A DNA stretch of 16,837 nucleotides from DATAFF01 sp036257595 (GCA_036257595.1 DATAFF010000040.1:1-16837), one strand, 5' to 3'; counted from the stretch's first letter, positions 7,553 through 15,293 are shown. Notes: generated by a model from the sequence alone, not told the origin. Program-made: numbers and translations.

Positions 7553-8102
7553 CGCCGAGCGGTGTCCGGCGCTCGAGCGGAAGCCCACGCCGCGACCAGC
7601 CGTCGGTGCCTTCCGGGTACCACAGCACCTTGCGGTAACCGAGGGCGAGAGCGCGCTTGGCGGCGTTCCACGACATCCAGCAGCGCTCGAGGCAGTAGAA
7701 CAGGATCGGGCGGTTGCTGTCGCCGCCGGTGGCCTCGGACAGGCCCTGCCGGAAATAGCTCTCCATGACTGGCTGGAGCACACCGAAACCGACATTGGGC
7801 AGCCAGATCGAGCCCGGAATGTTCTCGCGCTCGGACTCGCGCCAGATGGTGCCTGACGGAAGATTGGCAGGCTTCGGCGGACGCGGCAGGACATCGATGA
7901 ACACCGCCTCTCTGCCTCGCCACAGGTGCTCGGCCTCGGCGCTGGTGACCACCGTCGCCCCTTTGAGCGTTGCCGGCACCTCGGCGCGGAAATGGTCGAG
8001 GCGATAGTCTTGAGGCTCGTCGACTGCTGCGGTGGCGGGGGAGGTCAGGAGAAGAAGGCAGTAGGCAGTCGGCAGTAGGCATTTGGGAAGGGTGCCGCGC
8101 AC
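7542..8102 (-). CDS. Periplasmic rhodanese-like protein, PQQ-dependent catabolism-associated CXXCW type
   Basis: A 186-residue protein with a rhodanese-like fold whose would-be active-site loop reads FYCLERCWMSWNAAKRA (Cys137, Cys141, Trp142). This is the hallmark of the CXXCW-motif family found beside PQQ-dependent alcohol dehydrogenase clusters. The downstream segment ALGYRKVLWYPEGTDGW is also typical. It lies immediately downstream of xoxJ, supporting a role in periplasmic quinoprotein function; the precise activity is unknown. The only plausible N-terminal signal (KCLLPTAYCLLLLTSPATAA, residues 7-26) is encoded by palindromic repeat copy IV, with a GTG start at 8102, and the stop is a TAG inside copy III. 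The start is therefore less certain than the body of the gene. Confidence 0.87.
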   Translation of the reverse strand: MRGTLPKCLLPTAYCLLLLTSPATAAVDEPQDYRLDHFRAEVPATLKGATVVTSAEAEHLWRGREAVFIDVLPRPPKPANLPSGTIWRESERENIPGSIWLPNVGFGVLQPVMESYFRQGLSEATGGDSNRPILFYCLERCWMSWNAAKRALALGYRKVLWYPEGTDGWSRRGLPLERRTPLGGGQ

Positions 8103-8138
8103 GACCTACTGCCTATTGCCTATTGCTTACTGCCTAAT
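8054..8138. repeat. Palindromic heptamer-unit repeat, copy IV, overlapping coding ends
   Basis: The left arm (8056-8090) contains GGCAGTAGGCAGTCGGCAGT, three clean 7-bp units. The right arm (8105-8137) reads CTACTGCCTATTGCCTATTG. The loop carries GGGAAGGG. The repeat supplies the TAG stop of xoxJ at one end and, on the minus strand, codons for the signal-peptide core of the CXXCW protein at the other. Confidence 0.8.
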
Positions 8139-8982
8139 CTGTAATCGCCTTGTCCTGCTCGTCGAGCAGCGGCACGCCGTAAGACTGCAGCAGATGATTG
8201 ATCTCCGCCTGGTTCTCGGAGATCACGCGGTTGAGCTGGCGCTTCCACTCCTGATCGGAGGGGCGCACCCCCATGGTGATGCGATAGGTCATCCGGCTCA
8301 CCTTCTCCTTGGTGAGCGGCGCCACTGTCAGCTTCGGTTGCATCTTGCCGGCATAGTAGCCGGCGACCGGTCCCCAGACCGCGGCGACATCGATCGCACC
8401 CGAGGCGACATCCTTGATCATCCTCTCTGCCGGATTGGAGATCCGGGTGTCGACCATCAGCGGATAGGGTTTGACGTGCCCCATGAGGCCGGCCCGTGCC
8501 ATGCTGGTGGCCGGCGGGGTACCAGCCACCACGCCGATCTTCTTCGATTTGAGACGCGGGTCCTCGATGGTCTCGATACCGTCGAGCCCGGAGCCCGGCT
8601 TGAACACCAGCGCATAGGAGCTGCGGTAATAGGGATTGGTGTTCTGGACGAGCTCGTCGCCCTGGGGATAGCCCATGATGATGTCGCATCGCCGCGCGCC
8701 GAGCGTCATCCGGACGAAGCCAGTGGCTTGGGGGAAATAGGTGTAGGACACCGATTTGCGCCCGAGCTTGGGGGCGAGCAGCTTGGCCAGCGCCTGCTCG
8801 AAGCCTTCCTCCTTCTCGTTGGAGAACGGCATGTTGTGGGGGTCGGCGCAGACCCTGAGGACATCGGGGTCCACCAGCTCGACGCTCTGGCCAAGCCCGG
8901 TGGTCTGGGCCGGGGCCGGTGCCTGAGCGGCCGACCACAGCAGCAAGGCCGGCACAACCGCTATAATCAATCCTGTTCGCAT
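8134..8982 (-). CDS. xoxJ: XoxJ/MxaJ-like periplasmic substrate-binding-type protein
   Basis: A 282-residue protein with a signal peptide (RTGLIIAVVPALLLWSAAQA, then a Pro/Ala stretch) and the fold of a type-3 periplasmic solute-binding protein. The order LRVCADPHNMPFSN, then GARRCDIIMGYPQGDELVQNT, then KKIGVVAGTPPAT, is that of the quinoprotein-dehydrogenase-associated family. It includes MxaJ and XoxJ, thought to help maturation or activation of the methanol dehydrogenase rather than transport. It follows xoxG after four bases and is followed by the CXXCW gene, and no ABC permease or ATPase is nearby, which supports the accessory role. The TAG stop is formed by the first bases of repeat copy IV. 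Confidence 0.92.
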   Translation of the reverse strand: MRTGLIIAVVPALLLWSAAQAPAPAQTTGLGQSVELVDPDVLRVCADPHNMPFSNEKEEGFEQALAKLLAPKLGRKSVSYTYFPQATGFVRMTLGARRCDIIMGYPQGDELVQNTNPYYRSSYALVFKPGSGLDGIETIEDPRLKSKKIGVVAGTPPATSMARAGLMGHVKPYPLMVDTRISNPAERMIKDVASGAIDVAAVWGPVAGYYAGKMQPKLTVAPLTKEKVSRMTYRITMGVRPSDQEWKRQLNRVISENQAEINHLLQSYGVPLLDEQDKAITD

Positions 8983-8986
8983 CTCT

Positions 8987-9508
8987 CTAGCTCTTCACGC
9001 CCAGGCACTCATTTTCGGCGGCGCGAGCTGCCTCATTCTTGGCTTCCTTCTTGGCCGGTCGGCCACGCTGCAGCGCGCCGTCGGCCCGCGCCCTCAGATA
9101 GATATAGAGATCATCGAGATGACAAATGACGTTCTGATTGGTTCCAAACGCCGGCATCACGCTTTGCTTTGCGGCCGTGGCGACCGTCCGGCCATTCACC
9201 ACGACATCCTGAAACTGCTCGTAAGTCATGGTCCTGAGCGAGTCGACAAGCGCCGGGGCATAAGATGATCCGGCGCCCTCGGGACCATGGCAGACATGGC
9301 AATCCGCATGATAGAGGCGAAATCCGGCATAGGTGAACCAGTCGACCGTGCCGTCCGGCTTGACGTTGTAGGTCGGGGTTCCGTCCTTGTCGGTGTATTT
9401 GCCCTGGTCGTCCTGCTTGACGGCCTTGCTTTTCTCCGGGGTTTCGCCGGCCTGGCTCATGGCAACGGCAAACAACAGGGCCAGCACGGCAAAGCTCACT
9501 CTCGACAT
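8987..9508 (-). CDS. xoxG: XoxG-like periplasmic cytochrome c of the methanol dehydrogenase system
   Basis: A 173-residue c-type cytochrome with a signal peptide (MSRVSFAVLALLFAVAMSQA) and a single haem-attachment motif CHVCH (Cys70, Cys73, His74). Met118 in SVMPAFG is the likely distal haem ligand. The segment TVDWFTYAGFRLYHADCHVC is typical of the methanol-metabolism-related cytochromes (XoxG/MxaG relatives) that accept electrons from the dehydrogenase. The C-terminus is charged and Ala/Lys-rich. I chose the ATG at 9508 rather than the longer frame to 9607 because it gives a clean signal peptide. It lies between xoxF and xoxJ, four bases from xoxJ, but is separated from xoxF by a strong hairpin. 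Confidence 0.92.
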   Translation of the reverse strand: MSRVSFAVLALLFAVAMSQAGETPEKSKAVKQDDQGKYTDKDGTPTYNVKPDGTVDWFTYAGFRLYHADCHVCHGPEGAGSSYAPALVDSLRTMTYEQFQDVVVNGRTVATAAKQSVMPAFGTNQNVICHLDDLYIYLRARADGALQRGRPAKKEAKNEAARAAENECLGVKS

Positions 9509-9600
9509 CGACACTTTCTCGCGAAATGACGGTGGGTGGTCATCGTAAGAAGGGCCCGGTTCGAGCCTCACGGAGAGACTCGACCGGACCCGGCGAAGGA

Positions 9601-9630
9601 ACAACACCGGACCGGCGAGAACCGGTCCGG
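9601..9630 (-). terminator. Hairpin terminator or attenuator after xoxF
   Basis: On the minus strand, CCGGACCGG (9630-9622) pairs perfectly with CCGGTCCGG (9615-9607) around a 6-base loop, followed by TGTTGT. It begins 8 bases after the xoxF stop. The T run is short, so partial read-through into xoxG is likely, which would give more xoxF than xoxGJ message. Confidence 0.6.
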
Positions 9631-9638
9631 CCGGAGAG

Positions 9639-11447
9639 TTACTGCGGCAGGGCGAATACGGTCAGCTGACCGCCGAGGTTGGTGTACTTCTTCAACCCGG
9701 CATAGCCGCCGACGGCACCGAGACCGGCATTCGGATCGGTGAGACCGGCAGCGAGACCGATGCCCGCCCAGCCACCGACCCCGGAGAGGATGGCGATGTA
9801 TTGCTTGCCGCCATGCTCATAGGTGGTCACGTTGCCGATGATGCCCGACGGGGTCTTGAACTTGAACAGCTCCTTGCCGTCGGCCGGATCGACCGCCTTC
9901 AGGTAGCCTTCAAGGGTTCCGTAGAACACCACATTGCCCGCAGTCACAAGGGCGCCCGACCACACCGAGAACTGCTCGGGCTTCGACCATACGATCTTGC
10001 CCTCGCCAGCATCCCAGGCGATGAAGTTGCCCATGCCGCCATGGCTGTTCGGCGCCGGATACATGCTCAGCGTCGCGCCCACATAGGGCTGGCCGGCAGT
10101 GTAGCTGACGCGCATCGGCTCATAGTCCATGCAGACGTGGTTCGTCGGCACGTAGAACAAGCCGGTCTCGGGCGAGAATGCTGCCGGCTGCTGGTCCTTG
10201 GTGCCAAGAGCAGCAGGGCAGATCCCCGTCGAGTTCACGTCCTCGCCGTTCTTGTCGGTCGAGTACTTGTCCACGACGGTGGGCCGGCCGAAGTTCTTGC
10301 TGTTCTTGTCCATGTCGACGCCGGTGGTCCAGTTGACCGCCGGATCGTACTTCTCGGCCACCAGCAATTCGCCGGTTTCGCGGTCGAGCGTATAGGCGAG
10401 ACCGTTGCGGTCGAAGTGGACGACGGCCTTGCGGTCCTGTCCCTTCACCTTGATGTCCGCAAGGATCATCTCGTTGATGCCGTCATAGTCCCATTCGTCA
10501 TGCGGCGTCATCTGGTAGGCCCATTTGGCCATCCCGGTGTCGGGATCGCGGGCGAAGATGGTCATCGACCAGCGATTGTCGCCGGGGCGCTGCTTGGGAT
10601 TCCAGGTCGAGGGATTGCCGGTGCCATAATAGATCAGGTTCAGCGCCGGATCATAGGAGTACCAGCCCCAGGTGGTGCCGCCGCCGATCTTCCATTGCTC
10701 GCCTTCCCAGGTCGCCGTGCCGGAATCCTTGCCGACCGGCTTGCCGAGATGGGTGGTCTTGTCGGGATCCAACAGGGTGTCGGAATCCGGCCCCATCGAA
10801 TAGGCCCGCCAAGCCTTCGAGCCATCCTTCAGATTATAGGCGGTAAGCGAGCCGCGTACGCCGAACTCGCCACCCGAGATGCCGACCAGGACCTTGTCCT
10901 TGACCACGACCGGAGTCGAGGTGCCGGTCTCGCCGATCGAGGGATCGCCGTTCTTCACCGACCATTTCACTTCGCCGGTCTTGGCATCGAGAGCGACCAG
11001 AGTCGTGTCGGCCTGGTGCAGGATGATCTTGCCATCGGCATAGGCAACGCCGCGATTGACAGTGTCGCAGCACATGACCGGAATGACGTTCGGATCCTGC
11101 TTGGGCTCATACTTCCACAGGATGGCGCCGTCATTGTTGAGGTCGAGCGCATAGACGATGTTGGGGAACGGCGTATGCACATACATCACGTCGCCAATGA
11201 TGAGCGGACCGCCCTCATGGCCACGCAGCACGCCGGTGGAGAATGTCCAGGCAACCTGCAGCTTGCCGACATTGTCCTTGGTAATCTGATTCAGAGTCGA
11301 ATAGCGATGGTTGGCGTAGTTGCCGGTTTGTGTGACCCACTGCTTGGGGTCCTTTTCCAGCTTGATCAGCTCGTCATTGGCAAGCGTCGGCCCTGCATAG
11401 GCCGCCAGAGCCAGCAGCGAGGCTGTCAAGGTCAGCACTTTTCGCAT
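9639..11447 (-). CDS. xoxF: Lanthanide-dependent PQQ methanol dehydrogenase XoxF
   Basis: A 602-residue eight-bladed propeller quinoprotein that oxidises methanol (often to formaldehyde or formate) in the periplasm. A signal peptide (MRKVLTLTASLLALAAYAGP, cleavage near TLA, residue 23) precedes the catalytic domain. It has the vicinal disulfide Cys126-Cys127 that packs on PQQ and the metal ligands Glu194 and Asn278. In HDEWDYDGINE, Asp320 is the catalytic base and Asp322, two residues on, is the extra ligand that marks lanthanide (XoxF) enzymes; calcium MxaF enzymes have Ala there. The WGWYSYDP and GGWAGIG segments are also typical. Length and motifs suggest the XoxF5 clade. The ATG at 11447 has GGAGG 8 bases upstream. 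xoxG, xoxJ and the CXXCW gene follow in order, and no mxa genes are visible. Confidence 0.96.
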   Translation of the reverse strand: MRKVLTLTASLLALAAYAGPTLANDELIKLEKDPKQWVTQTGNYANHRYSTLNQITKDNVGKLQVAWTFSTGVLRGHEGGPLIIGDVMYVHTPFPNIVYALDLNNDGAILWKYEPKQDPNVIPVMCCDTVNRGVAYADGKIILHQADTTLVALDAKTGEVKWSVKNGDPSIGETGTSTPVVVKDKVLVGISGGEFGVRGSLTAYNLKDGSKAWRAYSMGPDSDTLLDPDKTTHLGKPVGKDSGTATWEGEQWKIGGGTTWGWYSYDPALNLIYYGTGNPSTWNPKQRPGDNRWSMTIFARDPDTGMAKWAYQMTPHDEWDYDGINEMILADIKVKGQDRKAVVHFDRNGLAYTLDRETGELLVAEKYDPAVNWTTGVDMDKNSKNFGRPTVVDKYSTDKNGEDVNSTGICPAALGTKDQQPAAFSPETGLFYVPTNHVCMDYEPMRVSYTAGQPYVGATLSMYPAPNSHGGMGNFIAWDAGEGKIVWSKPEQFSVWSGALVTAGNVVFYGTLEGYLKAVDPADGKELFKFKTPSGIIGNVTTYEHGGKQYIAILSGVGGWAGIGLAAGLTDPNAGLGAVGGYAGLKKYTNLGGQLTVFALPQ

Positions 11448-11806
11448 TTGCTTTCCTCCCGAGGAAATCAGACTCAATTGCCGCGAGCCAAGTCCGCCGC
11501 AATATGTCGCCAGGTTTATGGGAAGGGTCTCCGGCAGCGTGTCACGACCTCAGCGAGGTGTTCCAGAGGGGCACCGTTATCTGGTTTTACCCCACCTAAG
11601 CCTGCGAATTGACGGTCGCTGCTCCCTGACAGCAGCCGCCCTTGAAGCCGGAAACCGATGAAAACCCTAGGCCATCTCGGTCGCACTTGCAACAGTCAAG
11701 GTCAAAGCTTGATCATGCACTGCACAAAAACCCCTCACGGTGTGCAAAAAAGGCAAGAGAGCACGACCCCTGCGCTGATGCGGGACGTCGCTTTTTCGGC
11801 ACTTGC
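11448..11806. other. Divergent intergenic region between xoxF and the accessory gene cluster
   Basis: 359 bases without a convincing gene, forming the border between the metabolic genes and the accessory region. It should carry the leftward xoxF promoter. A short dyad ACCTCagcGAGGT lies at 11547-11559, roughly 100 bases upstream of xoxF, and could be an operator. I could not pick a clear -35/-10 pair. A 74-codon frame at 11658-11882 has no supporting signals. No tRNA, integrase or direct-repeat boundary was seen. Confidence 0.5.
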
Positions 11807-11846
11807 CTGTGCCGAACGGCACAGGTCGGCATGCTGCGCGGTGCTA
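11807..11846 (+). promoter_or_regulatory. Dyad box 1 with -10-like element, upstream of repeat protein A
   Basis: The 18-bp dyad CTGTGCCGAACGGCACAG occupies 11807-11824 (extended by one base pair on each side), followed 18 bases later by GCTA (11843-11846) and, 40 bases further, by the ATG at 11887. The same arrangement recurs at 12921, 15565 and 16422. The dyad covers the position of a -35 element and there is no TTGACA-like sequence, so the promoter is probably activator-dependent. Confidence 0.8.
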
Positions 11847-11886
11847 GCAAGGCTCTCCCCCCACTCCATGATCGAAGGGTAGAGCC

Positions 11887-12897
11887 ATGGATCCGGCCGG
11901 CATTCGCTATAGTCCGAAGGCACCAGAGTCACCGCGGACCGCGCAGAACGAGTCCCTGAGCCCGCGCCAATCGGCGAGACGAAGGCTGTTCCCCGAGAAG
12001 CCGCTCCAGAACGTGAAGGTCGCCGCGGAGGTCGTGTGGACCGAGAAGCTGCTGCGGAAGGTCGGCGATTTCGTCAGCACGCTGCCCGAAGCCGAGAATG
12101 TCACGGCGACCGCGAAATCTCTTATCAGGAACACCATCGGACTGGGTCTCACGGACATGGTGGTGAGCAAGGTGAAGGCGCTGCCGGATGATATGCGCGC
12201 GAGGATCTTTCGCAGAGTCTGCGATCTGCTGGCTCGCAGCGCGTTGGAGGGAGAGGTTCGAAGCCTGCTCGAGGCGATCAAGGCGGCAGCCGCCGAATTC
12301 GATCCGAGCTTCGATACGATCGGCAAGGAGGCGATGCAAAAGCTCGTGGCCAGCCTTGGCAGCGGGAACCCCGAAGCGATCGAGCAATGCGCCCGCGATC
12401 TGCAGGCGATCGTCGAGCAGCGAAGCGACCTCTATGGCCGCAGCGATCCCGAGCGCGATCCGGAGACCGGCAGGCTCGGCTATCTCGGCCGGTGGGCCCG
12501 CAACGCGCTGGCCGGCTGCGACACCGATACGCTCGTCATCATATTCGATGGCCTGGTGTCGAACATCAAGATCGCGCGCACACCGATCAACTCGCGCATC
12601 GGCACGGCGCTATTGGACGAGATATGTCCGCAGATAGTCCGTTCTCTGACAACGGCATTGATCAACGAGGAGACCAGGACCGGCGCGGTCGATCGGTTCT
12701 ACTGGTTCCTCTATCTCTGCCTCAGTCGGGGAAGCCTGAACGAGCAAGGCATCAGCGCGCGCGTCGACGATGCCCTTCAATGCAGCGGTTGCTCCGACGT
12801 TCAGTTGCAGCAGATGCTGAGGGATCTGTCGGCGCGAAACGAGACCGTCGGCAATTTCATCGGCGAGCGGGTCGAGGCCATTCCGATCGGCAAATAG
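11887..12897 (+). CDS. Repeat protein A, unrecognised helical-repeat family
   Basis: A 336-residue protein I cannot assign to a known family. Residues 1-48 are Pro/Ser/Arg-rich and look disordered (for example RYSPKAPESPRTAQ). Then come two helical modules. The first, from Trp51-Thr52 to about 140, resembles the WTD-starting modules of protein B. The second, about 147-255, has EAMQKLVASLGSGNPEAIEQ and RWARNALAG and resembles the AFF/LYE modules of B and D. There is no signal peptide or membrane segment. The ATG at 11887 has AAGGG about 7 bases upstream and lies 40 bases after the -10-like element of box 1. The N-terminus MDPAGIRYSP resembles MDRIAPYRPT of the third gene. A secreted or effector role is an inference from the soluble disordered-plus-helical-repeat layout; a structural cytosolic protein is the alternative. 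Confidence 0.8.
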   Translation: MDPAGIRYSPKAPESPRTAQNESLSPRQSARRRLFPEKPLQNVKVAAEVVWTEKLLRKVGDFVSTLPEAENVTATAKSLIRNTIGLGLTDMVVSKVKALPDDMRARIFRRVCDLLARSALEGEVRSLLEAIKAAAAEFDPSFDTIGKEAMQKLVASLGSGNPEAIEQCARDLQAIVEQRSDLYGRSDPERDPETGRLGYLGRWARNALAGCDTDTLVIIFDGLVSNIKIARTPINSRIGTALLDEICPQIVRSLTTALINEETRTGAVDRFYWFLYLCLSRGSLNEQGISARVDDALQCSGCSDVQLQQMLRDLSARNETVGNFIGERVEAIPIGK

Positions 12898-12920
12898 CCG
12901 ACATTCATTTCCAAAGCGCG

Positions 12921-12960
12921 CTGTGCCGAACGGCACAGGGTGACAGTGGAGCTGATGCTA
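12921..12960 (+). promoter_or_regulatory. Dyad box 2 with -10-like element, upstream of repeat protein B
   Basis: CTGTGCCGAACGGCACAG at 12921-12938 is followed after 18 bases by GCTA (12957-12960), extending to GCTATTTG, and the ATG comes 38 bases later at 12999. The box begins 23 bases after the stop of gene A, so gene B has its own promoter although both genes point the same way. Confidence 0.8.
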
Positions 12961-12998
12961 TTTGGCGGAAGCACCATTCCAGCGAGAGGGGGAAGATC

Positions 12999-15293
12999 AT
13001 GGCGAAGATTCCAGGTGGATTCGAATCGAAGGCGACGCTGAGCGATACACGAAAGGCACTAACTCCAACAGAGAAGCAAAGCCGGGCCAACTTTTTGAAG
13101 AACTATCAGCAGCAGCACAAGCGCACCCTGTCGCTTACGTCCGGCATGGTGAAGACGGAGGGGCCTCCAAAAGCTGACCAGACCGGTTGGACCGACACCA
13201 TGCGGAGAAGGTTCAATATCCTTCTCGACGAGCTGAACGCGGGGGTGCTGAGCGTTTCCGCTCTAACTGCCGGTGTCCATCGTTTGTTTGGCAAGAGAGG
13301 GTATCAGCACGGCGATAGGCAGATCATGGCCGATTTCGTATCGCAGCAGCCTCTGGAAAGGCAGATGAATATTGCCAAGACCACCGAGGCTCTGATTCCG
13401 AAAACTCATGATCCGCTCACCAAAATAGTGTTCAACGACATCCACGATGCCGCCGAGAGGGCGGAGCATCCGCTGCTCTTCATCCCACAAGATCCCCCGA
13501 AGGTGCCTCCGACGCTGGCGACCTCAGGTCCGGCGACAGTGAAAACGCCGCAGGAGCCGGTCAGGACGGAAGGACCGCGCAAGGCGGTGATGGGGAAGTG
13601 GACTGATGCTCTCCTTGGTGCACTGGCCAATGGAAGCGCTACGGCTTCCAACGTCAAGGACGTGGTCCATCAACTTTTCGGAGAGGCGCTTGCGGCCGGC
13701 GATAAGGAATTCATAGAGTCGAAAGTATCGAACAAGGCATCGAAATGTGAGGAGATTGCGGATCGGGCAGCCCTCTTGGCTTCGCAGGTCGACGATCCTC
13801 TCACCAAGGCGGTGTTGGGGATCATCAACAAGGCTGCCCTGAATAGTCTCGACCTTCAGAATTTGATGTTTATGCCCCAGTTCCCGGCTCAGCCAAAACC
13901 GTCTCCAGCGCCAAAGCCATCAATCCCGCCGACAGTCAAGAAAAGCATCAAGTTTCCGGCCAATCCGCTGACTGAAAACGAGCAGCTGTCTTGGAACGAC
14001 CGCGGGACGCAAGCAATGAAGGCCTTTCTCGATGTCTTGTCAGGAACTGACGAGCAAGCCAAACGCGCCGCGTTCTATGGCACGGAGGGCTTGCGCGACG
14101 TCATCAGGGAGGTCACCGACAAGACCAATCACGCCGATGTCGAGGAACTCGACGGCTGGATCGCTTACGCCCTCAAGGGACGGTCGAAGCAGGACATCGA
14201 AAGCATCGTAAGATCAGTGACAGCCGGTTTCGGGGCCAAAGGCGATATTTATACCAACGTCCGCGCTCGCCTGGTCCACAGGGCCGAGTTGCTGCTGAAG
14301 ACTATGAGAGATTTGGAGGCTCGGGATGCGCGTGGCGTGGAGCATACCAAGAGAGTGATCGAGGCCTTGGGGAATGGCAGTACGGCGAAATTGAAGAACG
14401 CGTTCTTCGACCCCGGATATGGCGAGGCGAGTTATGGGAAGAATCCCGGGCTCTATGAATTCATCAAGGAGATCGTCCCAAACGGAGATGAGGCCAGCGA
14501 GCGAGCCTGCTTTGACAAATGGCTTGGCGAGGCGCTCAAGGGACGCTTGCTCCTTGCAGTCACCCCCCTCTGGAACACCATTGAGACAAACATGGAAAAT
14601 CCAGTATGTCTCAGAAATGGCGTTTTCCAGACGTTTGAGCAGGTCTTGCGACAGCATATCGACGAACGGGATAAACTCGATGACTTCATGCAGGCCATCA
14701 CCGCGAATGGAGACATCGGCTCGGCTGCTGACAAATTCGAACTGACAATCAGGGCGTTCGCGGGCAAGGACCCTCAGCTGAGTCAAGCGCGCATGTCGGC
14801 GCTCATTGCCGACTACCTCGCAAGGCGGCCCAATGACGTCGCCAAGCTGAAGGACAAATGGGCCGAACTGCCCGATTGTCCCAGCGTGACAGCGCTGCGC
14901 GGGTGTCTTGGCCTGAGCGATTCCATGGCGGTCGAGAATCTGCTGCTTGAACTGGCAAAGGGGAATGAGACCAAAGGCGAAGTGTCCAGATTGCGCGAGC
15001 TTCTCTCGCTCGCGGGTGATCAGCTGCGGATTGGCCGGGAGGAGGAGATCAGGGCGAAGATCAACGCGGCCTTGGACAAGCTCACACCGCAACAGACGAT
15101 CGCCGTCGCTTCAAGTTACATCAGGCTTGTCGCTTACGGTCAGGAAATTCATCCCATGCTCGGTGACGAGATCAGCGCAGCGACTTCAAGGGTGGCGCCG
15201 CAGTATTTCATCGCTGAATGTCTGGCGTATCACTCTCCCCCGTTCGGAGCTCTCAAGGCGAGGAGAATGTCAAACGCTCATCGGTCGATTTGA
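12999..15293 (+). CDS. Repeat protein B, large multi-module helical-repeat protein
   Basis: A 764-residue protein of no family I recognise. After a 60-residue polar N-terminus it contains tandem helical modules. Two WTD modules lie at about 64-166 and 201-296, each ending in F(I/M)PQ and a Pro-rich linker. Two modules with LRDVIREV / LYEFIKEI and ALKGR lie at about 331-440 and 448-560. A module with NGD...FE...RMSALI lies at about 565-640, and another at about 645-742. The Pro-rich linker PAQPKPSPAPKPSIPP (296-311) separates the two types. The frame is open far upstream through gene A, but the ATG at 12999 has GAGGGGGA 7 bases upstream and lies correctly after box 2. Residues 448-640 match protein D along its length. 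The C-terminal frame stops at 15293 while a downstream ORF continues the repeat in the -1 frame. Confidence 0.8.
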   Translation: MAKIPGGFESKATLSDTRKALTPTEKQSRANFLKNYQQQHKRTLSLTSGMVKTEGPPKADQTGWTDTMRRRFNILLDELNAGVLSVSALTAGVHRLFGKRGYQHGDRQIMADFVSQQPLERQMNIAKTTEALIPKTHDPLTKIVFNDIHDAAERAEHPLLFIPQDPPKVPPTLATSGPATVKTPQEPVRTEGPRKAVMGKWTDALLGALANGSATASNVKDVVHQLFGEALAAGDKEFIESKVSNKASKCEEIADRAALLASQVDDPLTKAVLGIINKAALNSLDLQNLMFMPQFPAQPKPSPAPKPSIPPTVKKSIKFPANPLTENEQLSWNDRGTQAMKAFLDVLSGTDEQAKRAAFYGTEGLRDVIREVTDKTNHADVEELDGWIAYALKGRSKQDIESIVRSVTAGFGAKGDIYTNVRARLVHRAELLLKTMRDLEARDARGVEHTKRVIEALGNGSTAKLKNAFFDPGYGEASYGKNPGLYEFIKEIVPNGDEASERACFDKWLGEALKGRLLLAVTPLWNTIETNMENPVCLRNGVFQTFEQVLRQHIDERDKLDDFMQAITANGDIGSAADKFELTIRAFAGKDPQLSQARMSALIADYLARRPNDVAKLKDKWAELPDCPSVTALRGCLGLSDSMAVENLLLELAKGNETKGEVSRLRELLSLAGDQLRIGREEEIRAKINAALDKLTPQQTIAVASSYIRLVAYGQEIHPMLGDEISAATSRVAPQYFIAECLAYHSPPFGALKARRMSNAHRSI

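Noticed and set aside
7470..8138. The heptamer repeats as a CRISPR array
   Set aside because: The units are 7 bp, contiguous and palindromically arranged, with no unique spacers and no cas genes.
9801..11612. Long plus-strand open frame (603 codons) opposite xoxF
   Set aside because: It is the complement of a strongly conserved quinoprotein gene; length comes from codon bias, and no motif or ribosome site supports it.
11807..11846. Dyad read as a general-stress EcfG promoter, a tts box or a NifA enhancer
   Set aside because: GGAAC and the CGTT partner of EcfG promoters are absent; the tts-box sequence does not match; a NifA site (TGT-N10-ACA fits) should lie far upstream of a -24/-12 promoter, and none was found at the expected spacing.
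11658..11882. 74-codon plus-strand frame between xoxF and gene A
   Set aside because: It has no ribosome site, runs through box 1 and its -10-like element, and has no recognisable protein pattern.
12387..12998. Upstream extension of repeat protein B to 968 residues
   Set aside because: The extension runs through gene A in another frame, reads as low-complexity Arg/Ser-rich sequence and ignores box 2 and the good ribosome site before 12999.
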